Shown one piece after another: positions 55,323 to 64,000 of a stretch of 64,000 nt of DNA. Location of the stretch: positions 24,641,642 through 24,705,641 of the forward strand of contig CM019715.1 of the NCBI GenBank assembly GCA_009760885.1, written 5' to 3'. The translations under genes and the position numbers were made by a program. How positions within the stretch are numbered: position 1 is the first letter of the stretch; each line of letters opens with the position of its first letter. This stretch comes from Achatina immaculata. Lineage: Eukaryota; Mollusca; Gastropoda; Stylommatophora; Achatinidae. The notes beneath the pieces are model-generated. The model was not told where the DNA came from and searched no databases. It saw nothing but the letters and a program-made list of their open reading frames with translations.

Positions 55323-56266
55323 TGTCAAATATCACTGTAACATTTCTTGCAATATTTCTTGTTTTGGCCACAGCAGATTACGGAGCCCGTGGAACCAGAC
55401 TATTCTCACCTCATCTTCCAAATTTCACTTTCCTCCATATGAGGCTCAATTCTTCCCTCTGCCCCCTTTACTGCACTGAACTTCGTTCACGTTTTACAAA
55501 TGGTTATTATATGTAACACTTCCTGTAAAAAAAAACACCATTCACAAAAATGACCATGGTTTCAAAGACATTTCTTTTCTTCAGACAATAACGCAAAAAA
55601 TCGTCAAATAAATAACCTTAAAACCGTTGCACGCGCGCACGCACACACACACACACACACACACACAGACCATAATCCCATTGTGTTTCCTCCATGTAGA
55701 TGAGTATTTAATGTCCTTACGCCTTTTTTTTTGTAATTCCTATCATCCGCTGTGCTCTTGTTCTAAGAGCAGTCTGTTATCTTTTCTTTCTCATAGTTCT
55801 TCATTTTCTAAACTTTTAACAGGCAGGCAAAATGTGAGTTGCATTATGGCAGAAGTGCTAGTTACCTTGCACAATTGCAACAAAACCCGCTTATGAACGC
55901 ATCATATATTATTATCCTATTTTATACGATGGGCACATTTTTATTATCCTCCTAAGCCTCCAAAAACCCTCCTTTCCTTTGTATCACTCTCCCTCATTAT
56001 CAATGTCACTCTTTTTCTTTCTTTTGTCAAAATGTTCTGAAACGTTGCCTTCGCACATACCTATGCTATAATTTTTAAAAATTGTGTAGTAAAAAGGCCG
56101 GCATATTTAATGTATTTTAACATCATCTTTTGGTTCATCTTTCTCTACAGATTGGACTTTTTCAATTAAACTTCCCTATGAATCTTGCATAACTAAGTTG
56201 CTATCCAAAGACCTACACTCCAGATCAAATAAAAATATTTACGCTCTCCCATTAAGAGCACGACAT
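55323..56266. other. Unassigned stretch with a microsatellite
   Basis: It contains an (AC)n run at about 55630-55667. Nothing else is recognised. Confidence 0.4.
55630..55667. repeat. (CG)n/(CA)n microsatellite
   Basis: A short GC-alternating start (ACGCGCGCACG) followed by a CA run. Confidence 0.95.
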
Positions 56267-56382
56267 GCACGGCACGATCTAGGGGTGGAGAAGTGTTTGT
56301 GTGATGACTCATGTTATAAGTAGTAACAGCTCCACATTCAGTAACATCCGTACACACGAACACTTCATGTTGACTTGACCCG
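56267..56382 (+). repeat. Unclassified interspersed repeat, copy 2
   Basis: Partner of 6885-6995, sharing GTGATGACTCATG, TAGTAACAGCTCCACATTCA and AACACTTCATGTTGAC with small changes. No terminal structure is visible in either copy. Confidence 0.55.
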
Positions 56383-56653
56383 AAGTAAGGAACTACCTAT
56401 ACATTAAAGAAAAGGTCCAAGCATAAATCCAGCTCAAAGGCTCCAAGGTCTCGCATCATGTTTATTCACTTTCTCAGCATTCATGTACACAGATAAAGAT
56501 CTTGCATACTTACATAGGTCATCTTCTAGCTTACACACAGCTGTTCTTTTTCAGAAATCCCGCCAAAATCCCTTCTCATGACCAAGTTCACTATCAGCTC
56601 ACTCACGTGATCGACGTTCACATCGTTATTAATATAAACGTTTGTTATAGTTA

Positions 56654-57095
56654 AGGACATGCATCTTTCCTATCGCAACATATGCCTGTGAGACCTGGAC
56701 ACTTAACAAAACAGCTGAGAAGCACATAACTGCCTTTGAATGTAAATGCTATAGAAGAGTTCTCCAAATATCGTGGACACAAAAAAGAACAAATATATCT
56801 ATACTACAAGAGCTTAATATTGAAGAAGGCTGGCTAGTAAAGAGGATTAAAGAGAGAAAACTTAAATATTTTGGCCACATTAAACGTCATGATAATTTAG
56901 AGAAGACCGTATTGGAAGGATACATAATGGGAAAAAGAAAAAGAGGAAGACCGAAACGAAGATGGCTGCAAGACATCGTTGATGATCTGGAAATGGATGC
57001 AGCAGCAGCAGGCCATCTTGCTCACAACCGAGAGGCCTACAGGAGTGCTGTTTGGGAGGCAAAGTTCCGCAAGGGACATGCAAAGGAATGAATGA
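56654..57095 (+). mobile_element. LINE-B 3' end, best-preserved C-terminus, ~7 bp TSD
   Basis: The copy starts within the FLRACIFPIATYACETWTLNKT-coding block and runs to the end. It shows the family C-terminus clearly: NKTAEKHITAFECKCYRRVLQIS, LLQELNIEEGWLVKRIKERKLKYFGHIKRH, GYIMGKRKRGRPKRRWLQDIVDDLEMDAA and REAYRSAVWEAKFRKGHA, followed by (GAAT)n. The frame is open except for the short terminal region. ATAGTTA at 56647-56653 and 57096-57102 is the likely TSD. Confidence 0.9.
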
Positions 57096-57149
57096 ATAGT
57101 TAGATCTGAACAGCCACGGTATACCTACCCACATACTGCTAAAACGTTC

Positions 57150-57677
57150 TGTCTAGAGAAATTCATCTTCTTACATCTTACATCTTTTCCGCGCCGCTTA
57201 ACGTCATATGGTAATTCGCCAAAATTTCCTGTCTTCGGGGAGTTTTTCAGTCTCTTCAAGAGATGTTATGTCTAATGAACTGGCCTCTCTTAACAATGTT
57301 GTCTTTAGAGTTTCACCTGGTCGACCTCTTTTTCTTCGGCCTGTTGTTTCACTTGATAGCTTGTTTTGGGATCCTCTGATTGTTTCTTCTCATCACTTGA
57401 CCGACATATGCCCATCTTCTTTTTCTGATCACCCATGAGACAGGTTGTTGTTTGCTCATCTGTCTTATCTCGGCATTGTTCTTGAATTCGTTCTACTTTA
57501 TACCGATTATTTTCCTTAGGCATTTGTTTTCGAAAAAAAAGAGACGTGGAGAAGAACAACAGAAAGGATGTTGAGCAATAGAGGGCTCACCTGGGCAAGA
57601 GCAGAAAAAAAGGCGAAGGACAGGCATTTGTGGAAAACCCTTGTGGAAGCCCCATGTGCCCTGAGCACTTAAGGTTC

Positions 57678-57709
<32 letters not shown>

Positions 57710-57885
57710 TTTCGAAAGAGTCTAATTTCTTGTCCATTTCTTAGTTATTTTCCAGCTTTCATATGCATAAATGAGCATGGATATTACATTTGAATTGAGT
57801 AATATTAATTTGGTTTTTGTGCTTATAACAGAATGCCATATGATCTCAAGATTCTTGAGAGAAATTAATGCCACAGTATTTATAT
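57150..57885 (-). pseudogene. LINE-E 3' fragment split by a LINE-A tail insertion
   Basis: Two collinear minus-strand LINE-E pieces (57150-57535 and 57704-57885) hold the C-terminal region (KCLRK, NEFKNNAEIRQMSKQQPVSWVIRKRRWAYVGQVMRR, then a degenerate KKKRSTR block) and end in a GATGTAA-type repeat near 57165-57185. A 168 bp LINE-A tail interrupts them at 57536-57703. Confidence 0.8.
57536..57703 (+). mobile_element. LINE-A 168 bp tail insertion with 14 bp TSD
   Basis: The insertion contains the last LINE-A codons (ETWRRTTERML, LTWARAEKKAKDRHLWKTL), the short 3' UTR and (AG)n (57678-57703). ATTTGTTTTCGAAA is repeated exactly at 57522-57535 and 57704-57717. The host is LINE-E in the opposite orientation. 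Confidence 0.95.
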
Positions 57886-57892
57886 TGAAGGA

Positions 57893-57947
57893 GAGCTGTT
57901 AGGGAGGCAAAGTTTCGCAAGGGACATGCAAATCACTGACTGACTGG
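57893..57947 (+). mobile_element. LINE-B ~50 bp tail remnant
   Basis: Only the last coding bases (GCTGTTAGGGAGGCAAAG onwards) and a (GACT)n tail are present. It is the shortest LINE-B piece here. Confidence 0.8.
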
Positions 57948-58174
57948 CTATTAATATTCAACAGAAAGAAGTGAAAAGTCTCTTTTTTAAAGTTCTGCAG
58001 CATGAATCTTAAATATCCAACACGACGGTATCGGTTTGCTACCAGTACTGAATTTGAGTTATGAATGCGTTAAAACTCCCCAGTAGAGATGTGATGACTT
58101 CTGCAGGATATAAATCATGATCAGTGCTTTCAGTGAGACATATTCCATGACTTTAGCAGAAATATTAATATCTA

Positions 58175-59486
58175 ATTCATTTATTCATTCATGTGCATGT
58201 CCCGTGTGGAACTTTCCTACCTAACAGCACTCCTGCAGGCCTCTCGGTTGTAAGCAAGATGCCCTACTGCTGATGCATCCATCTGCAGATCATCAATAAT
58301 GTCTTGCAGCCATCTTCGCCTTGGTCTACCTCTCTATATTTCCCCTTATTTATTTATATGTACCCTTCCAAGAAGGTCTTTTCTAGATTATCATGACGTT
58401 TAATATGTCCAAAATATTTAAGTCTTCTCCTTTTAATCCTCTTTACTAGCCACACTTTTTTAGTATTAAGTTCCTGTGGTATGGGTATATTTGTTCTTTT
58501 TTGGGTCCACGATATTTGAAGAACTCTTCTGTAGCATTTACATTCAAAGGCATTCATGTGTTTCTCAGTTGTTTTGTTAAGTGTCTGGGTCTCACAGGCA
58601 TATGTTGCGAAGGGATAGATGCATGCCCTTAAAAATCTTATTTTTATAGTTCTGTTTGTTCCACTCCACAGCTTCTTTAATTGTTTTATTTTCCGAATAG
58701 CGATGGATGTTCTCCTTTTAATTTCCCTCACTATATCTCCTTTATTAGTTAGTAGTGATAAAAGATATAAGCAATATATAAAATATATAAAACTCTACAC
58801 TTCTTCCAGTTTTTACTCATTGATACATATTTCAACTGCCTTGTTTGTTTTGCCAGTTGTCATCACTTTAGTTTTCTTCACATTAAGATAGAGGTTTTGC
58901 TCTTCGCTATTTTTACGGACTGACATAATTCGTTTTTCCATTCCTTTTTGTGTTGTGGACAGTAATACGGTGTCATCAGCATATCTAATCTCTGGTATTT
59001 CATAACCTCCAATTGTTATGGCATCATAATATTCTTTGTCTACATCTTCTCAAACATTCCTCATTATATTTTCAGTATACAAGTTAAATAAATAATGCGA
59101 CAGTATGCACCCCTGAAGGACCCTTTGTTTTATGTAAAACTAAGTTGTTATTTCACCATTTATTCTTACTGCTGCTTATTGATCTAGATACAGGAGTGAT
59201 GTTAATTGTATCAAATGTGTTGGAAATCCCTTTTTTCCATCATTTCCCAAAGTTTCTGATGTTGTACACAATCAAATGCCTTTGAGCAGTCTATAAAAGA
59301 TAAATATACACTTACATTTAACTCTCTGTATTTCTCTATTATTAATCTTATATTGAATATATGATCTCTTTATCCTCATCCTTGCCTGAAACCAGCTTGG
59401 ATCATATTGACTTCTTCTTCTATTTTCTTATGAAGTTTATCCATTATGATTTTTAATAGAATTTTATTGGCATGACTAATCATGAC
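58175..59486 (-). mobile_element. LINE-B 1.31 kb copy with 9 bp TSD
   Basis: TAATATCTA flanks it at 58166-58174 and 59487-59495. The minus strand covers RT fingers relics (IEEEVNMIQAGFRQ-like, near 59400), RINGEITT-like words, IRYADDTVLLSTTQKGMEK (near 59000-58930, intact YADD), and the frame at 58731-58354 (MREIKRRTSIAIRKIKQLKKLWSG through WLVKRIKRRRLKYFGHIKRHDNLEKTFLEGYI). The C-terminal ~120 bp contains a small insertion. Tail (GAAT)n at 58176-58191. Stops and indels make it inactive. Confidence 0.93.
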
Positions 59487-59495
59487 TAATATCTA

Positions 59496-60775
59496 GTGCG
59501 GTGCGGAAATAAGATTTTGAAATTTACCACTTTTCTGATTTGATTTTAAAAACATGCACTTCGTGCTGGATGGGCTTATATGGCTCTTGGCGACGATTCT
59601 GTACAATCTGTATCTTAGTAACCCTTCAACGCTATTCGCCTCGTTAATAAAAGGGTGCTACTTTTTATTTACCTTATCACTGCGCATATCATTTGAAGTA
59701 GAACTTCCATTTCCACCTTTGAATAGCTGGAAAAAAAATTTATAACTTTAAACAAGTTTTCATAGTTTTTAATTGTGTTCAGTGTAGTTTTTTCTATTTT
59801 TTTTTTGTACTGACCGCCAGCTGCAGACATTGTAATAAACTGCATTTATTTACAGAACAATTGTAAAAATTGTCCAAAATACTATTGAAAATTTGCGTGT
59901 GAAATTCAGGAGGATGAAATATATAGCAGAATACTGTTTTGAAAGATATCTTACGAGAAATTGATGGTCAGGGAAACATATTTTTATGTTTTGCGCCAAA
60001 TATGTGGAAGTACTATGGTTTCATATTTTCATAAGAGCTTCTGTCGAAACTGTTCAGAAACACACTTTTGTTTATTAATGGAATCTTCTTTCGTTTACAA
60101 GTACTTTCATTATATGATAAGCATATTTTGAAAACAAAATTACCTTATTACAATGAATTACAACTACACACTAGTAATGTTACAACACAAGCGCCAAAAA
60201 TAAATCCATAATCGGAGCAGCCATCCTTTTGTATTATCACGAAATGAGTCGTAGCAAACAGAAATTAGAAATTAGAAAAAAAGGTAACCATGTCTTCTTA
60301 TTCTTCTTCTCACCTTCAGTGATATTAGAACATGCACTCTTTGGACTCCGTTCTATTCTGATGTTGAAGCTCATTCATTGTACCAAACGGGAAGTAAATT
60401 AAAGTTGCTTGCTTAAAGAATCAAGGTGATATTAATAAACAAGCTTTTCCTAGTCTCCATCGATGTGGAACCATTCCGAGTTCTATTATAATTCAGGACT
60501 GAGATGAAATTGAACATGAACATGCTTTCAGGCAGATAAACTAAACGATATACTTGTAGTTCGCCAATATCGAATAGAAGACCACAAATGCACACAAGGC
60601 AGATATTTGACGTTTCTTTTTCAGTTATAGTTACAAGAAAGTCTCTTTAAAATCTTGCAACACACCTTTCAGAATCTCGGCTATATTCTTGGTTACCTGA
60701 TATAATGTGCAATGATTTCGCTTTGGTGTGACATACTATGAACAGGCGATAGTATTTTTGTTGATTTCCTTGTAT
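59496..60775. other. Unassigned AT-rich stretch
   Basis: Frames of 60-63 codons occur on both strands without motifs. Nothing is recognised. Confidence 0.4.
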
Positions 60776-60787
60776 AATGCATTAACA

Positions 60788-61136
60788 TTCATTCATTCAT
60801 TCATTTGCATGTCCCTTGCGGAACTTTGCCTCCCTAACAGCACTCCTGTAGGCCTCTCGGTTGTGAGCAAGATGGCCTGCTGCTGCTGCATCCATTTGCA
60901 GATCGTCAACGATGTCGTGCAGTCATCTTCGTTTTGGTCTTCCTCTTTTTCTTTTTCCCATTATGTATCCTTCCAATACGGTCTTCTCTAAATTATTATG
61001 ACGTTTAATGTGTCCAAAATATTTAAGTTTTCTCTCTTTAATCCTCTTTACTAGCCAGGCTTCTTCAATATTAAGCTCTTGTAAACAATCTTCTTGAAAC
61101 ATACCAAGAAACTCAAACAGCAATCATGGAAAGTCA
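60788..61136 (-). mobile_element. LINE-B tail with ~45 bp foreign 5' end, 12 bp TSD
   Basis: AATGCATTAACA flanks it at 60776-60787 and 61137-61148. From the 3' side it is ordinary LINE-B, with a (GAAT)n tail (60789-60803) and coding back to the LQELNIEEAWLVKRIKERKLKYFGHIKRH block. At about 61086 the match to LINE-B stops, and ~45-50 bp of other sequence fills the gap to the TSD. Confidence 0.9.
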
Positions 61137-61148
61137 AATGCATTAACA

Positions 61149-61886
61149 ATTAATGATATTTTTATGTATGGCAATTTGGCTGCATGTCAGGATGTATTAT
61201 ATGTATGTGTGTAAAATATGAGTTCAAGGAAGGACAATAAAGACGCTATGAATACGGTAGTGTGTAAGGGTTCATAGGCAAGTGATTGTGAAAAGGCACT
61301 TAGATGTGAAATGAGATGTGTTAATGTTTACTGACGGCAAATGTTTGTGTGTTGAATTTATGATGTCATGGTGGAATGAGAGGATTTGTCGTGTCCTTGT
61401 GTGTTCGATTAATGTGATTTCTATTTTCTTATGATTGTTGTAGCCATGTTTTCAGGGGCCTTAGCCTATCCAATGAATAAAGTGATTTGATGTTTAAAAT
61501 GGAGTTTGGTTATTGAGAAGGAGAGAGTGTGGACTGAGTGAAAGAGACCATTTGATCCCCTGATCAGTCAGAATAGAGCAATAAACCTGCAAGAGGAAAG
61601 TCATGGAACAATCTAATGGAATCAAGGGAGATTTTAGCGCAAAGTACTAGTAGTTAGTGCTAAACGATCTTGTGATAGCCAAGAAGCATATGTCGTAATT
61701 TGGTATAACATTTAGAGAAAAGATTATGAGGTAACTGAATGAGCAACATATGTGAGGTTTCCAGAATACCACCACTCCCCCCCCCCCCAAAAAAAAGGAG
61801 GTCTCTGCAGACAGAATCAGTTTAACAATCTGTTAGTGGCGGTGACAGACAATGGAAGTAAAAAAATGTCTTGTAAACGCTGCAGA
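61149..61886. other. Unassigned stretch
   Basis: A C-run followed by an A-run lies at 61775-61797. No coding motif is visible. Confidence 0.4.
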
Positions 61887-61896
61887 CCTTATTAAA

Positions 61897-62144
61897 TTCA
61901 TTCATTCATTTGCATGTCCCTTGTGGAACTTTCCCTCCCTAACAGCACCCTTGTAGGCCTCTCAGTTGTGAGCAAGATGGCCTGCTGCTGATCCATCCAT
62001 TTGCAGATCATCAACGATGTCTTGGAGCCATCTTCGCCTTGGTCTTCCTCTCTTTCTTCCAAGACGTTTTTTTTCTAGATTGTCGTGACGTTTAAAGTGT
62101 CCAAAATATTTAAGTTTTCTCTGTTTAATACTCTTTACTAGCCA
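61897..62144 (-). mobile_element. LINE-B tail insertion, 10 bp TSD with one mismatch
   Basis: The last ~240 bp of LINE-B with a (GAAT)n tail. CCTTATTAAA (61887-61896) and CCTTGTTAAA (62145-62154) flank it. An internal ~25 bp deletion removes the GYIMGKRK-coding part. Confidence 0.88.
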
Positions 62145-62154
62145 CCTTGTTAAA

Positions 62155-62500
62155 TAGAGGGCGTGAATGTACAGACGCTTGAAAATCGCTATAGAATGAA
62201 ACTCGCGTTAAACGATCCACTTAATCGATATTAAGGAGCTCTAAGTGTGTGATCTCTATCTCTTATTAAAAACTTCAGCACTTGATCTTCTCTGCATGTC
62301 AAAGAATGCAAAAATCAATTTCGTGGCGTCGCCTTCGGTGATGCAGTTTACAAATAACAATTCCGTAATTGGCATTTCCACCATAACAAAATTTGTTAGT
62401 GCTTAATAATTACTTCCTCAAGGATGCTGTTTGAAATAGAAATGACAAGAATGTTAAATTTGGAAGAAGAATCCTAAACACACGAACAAATAAAGATATC
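62155..62500. other. Unassigned spacer
   Basis: Nothing recognised. Confidence 0.4.
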
Positions 62501-62508
62501 AGAATTCC

Positions 62509-62509
<1 letters not shown>

Positions 62510-62549
<40 letters not shown>

Positions 62550-63218
62550 CCTTAAGTGCACAGGGCACATGGGGCTTCCGCAAGAGTTTTCCACAGACGC
62601 CTGTTCTTTCCCTTTTTTCCGCTCTTGCCCAACATCCTCTCTATTGTTCTTCTCCATGTCTCCTGTGGTTTACCCTTACTTCTGTTCCCCTGTGGTATCC
62701 ATCGAAGTTTATATTTTTGGTAGTGAGTTGTCAGTCATTCGGAGCACATGTCCCAACCATCGCCAGCGTCTTTCCTCAATAATTGCTGTCAGTGGCTTCA
62801 TCTGCATTTCTGCCAACAAGATGTTATTTCTTATGGTGTTTTGGCCAAAATATTTTTCAAATTCTTCGTAAACATTTAGTCTGGAAAGAATTCAACTTGT
62901 TTTCTATGCTTTTGGTGATTTTCCGGTATTAACTTCCATAGAGTAGTACACTTATAACATTACTCTTAAATATCCTGATTTTCGTATTCATGCTTAGTTT
63001 TTTTTTAATTTTCGTATTGTCTGCATCATTGCAAAAGTCTGGTTTGCTCTAGTAAGTCTGCTGTTGATGTCCTCTGTGCCGTCTCCATTTTCTACTACTC
63101 TATTGCCAAGATATACAAATTCGTTAACCTCCCCACTAGCTTGCTGTCTACTCTGAGTACATTTCTGTTGTTCACATTTTGCTTCATTAACTTTGTCTTT
63201 CCTACATTGATCTTTAAT
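62510..63218 (-). mobile_element. LINE-A copy 4, 5' truncated, 9 bp TSD
   Basis: AGAATTCCT flanks it at 62501-62509 and 63219-63227. The (AG)n tail (62511-62546 as TC on plus) is followed in element sense by the C-terminal region, back to the LLKINVGKTKLMKQNVNNRNVLRVD block (near 63215-63150). Unlike copies 1 and 2, this copy keeps the Tyr codon (LLYG) at the premature-stop site, but it has another stop three codons on. Confidence 0.93.
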
Positions 63219-63224
63219 AGAATT

Positions 63225-63226
<2 letters not shown>

Positions 63227-63268
<42 letters not shown>
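63227..63268. repeat. (TA)n microsatellite at the LINE-A copy 4 target site
   Basis: A pure TA run directly after the right TSD. Confidence 0.95.
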
Positions 63269-63271
<3 letters not shown>

Positions 63272-64000
63272 GACAGGCTTACACAATAATTCGAAGAGAC
63301 AAGTTACGACAAGCACAGAAATTGGGTAATAAGTTTATATACAACGGGAATAAAAAAAAGATCGTTAATTCTTGAGGAGGAAAGTTTTCTTAACTCTTTC
63401 CGTGCTTCCGGGTACTGAGGTAGCCCTTCCATTTTTTGTCTTGAGTGCCAGCAGGTACTACGTTAGCCCATGCTTTTTTTTTAAAGAGTGTAACTTTTTA
63501 AATTGTACACGTTTTATTTGCGCATGTCCGGTGACCTGTCGTAGTTCCGTCAGAAGCGTGCCTAACAACCAAGTGAAAATATGTGTTTTGATTGAGAAAT
63601 TGCACCATTTCGTATAATTTCTGAGGTATATGAACACGCCCCACTACCAGACCACTGTTCTTGAATGTGCCCCAAGTAGATTTTTACCATAAAACGGACT
63701 GAATAAGTAGTTAAAAGGTTATTTCAGACATTATTGTACTGTGTATGCCACATACTATGACACGACGAGATTGGATGAAGCTACAGGTAGATCTAGAAAT
63801 CGCCGAAGGTAAATATTGCACTTCTAGATCTACCCGATGGTAAGTATGACACAATTATCAGCTAAAATCACCACACTTTTTCCTAAAAAAAACTCTTCAT
63901 TCTTACTTTTACAGCTATTTTGATGCATAATGCGTATACTTATAATGTGGAAATACTTTATTACATCTATACTTTATCTCCTCTCTCTATTTCTTCGTCC
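63269..64000. other. Unassigned window end with one inverted repeat
   Basis: No gene is recognised. GGTAGATCTAGAA at 63786-63798 and its exact reverse complement at 63822-63834 form a 13 bp stem with a 23 bp loop. Confidence 0.5.

Noticed and set aside
1..64000. Host protein-coding genes with introns
   Set aside because: I looked for motif-bearing frames outside the repeats, mainly in 45.9-48.8 and 59.5-60.8 kb, and found none. Short exons cannot be excluded without transcript data.

Overview
This is a eukaryotic, AT-rich, repeat-dominated window with no host gene, rRNA or canonical tRNA that I can defend. Nearly every protein-like reading frame comes from a transposable element: non-LTR retrotransposons (LINEs) of at least nine recognisable sequence groups, three or four Tc1/mariner-type DNA transposons, one probable tRNA-derived SINE, and the microsatellites in which the LINEs end. 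The repeat mix (APE-type LINEs with endonuclease plus reverse transcriptase, an R2-like LINE with a restriction-like endonuclease, D,D34D mariners) is typical of an invertebrate metazoan. I cannot place the species from these data. I use local labels LINE-A to LINE-K; they are not database names.

Layout. 1-5.1 kb: a pile of co-oriented LINE 3' fragments (E, F, D, G) interrupted by a LINE-F/LINE-B chimera that makes a ~180 bp fold-back. 5.4-6.35 kb: two LINE-B 3' ends. 8.7-9.15 kb: a 38 bp minisatellite. 9.2-10.7 kb: LINE-H. 11.46-14.63 kb: a full-length LINE-A with a perfect 12 bp target-site duplication (TSD) and an 857-codon open frame. 14.69-20.74 kb: one LINE-B with a 10 bp TSD, split by a LINE-C insertion (15.08-18.36) and a LINE-A insertion (18.96-20.48). 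23.05-24.96 kb: a Tc1/mariner relic and a complete but dead mariner with TIRs and TA. 26.6-32.1 kb: LINE-A, LINE-E, LINE-I and LINE-E fragments, with LINE-I apparently split by LINE-E. 33.8-37.5 kb: an RNase H fragment, another mariner relic and a Jockey/CR1-like LINE-J. 37.5-43.05 kb: LINE-K, LINE-B, then LINE-C copy 2, whose open frame carries a 21-unit in-frame 24 bp minisatellite ahead of a zinc finger. 43.9-45.1 kb: an unexplained GC-richer block of tandem units that can form hairpins. 45.9-48.8 kb: nothing recognised. 49.2-63.2 kb: a SINE, LINE-A copy 3 with a nested LINE-B, and a series of 5'-truncated LINE-A, LINE-B and LINE-E copies, most with visible TSDs.

How the parts relate. LINE-A copies end in (AG)n and LINE-B copies end in (GAAT)n or (GACT)n. 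Both make variable 7-14 bp TSDs and each is found inserted into the other, so their activity overlapped. LINE-C behaves differently. It has an R2-type domain plan, a conserved palindrome at its 3' end and a very short (about 3 bp) TSD, and one copy's 3' tail lies directly against another copy's 5' end. The TSDs were read directly from the sequence and are the strongest evidence for element boundaries. Clade names rest on remembered motif patterns and need phylogenetic checking.
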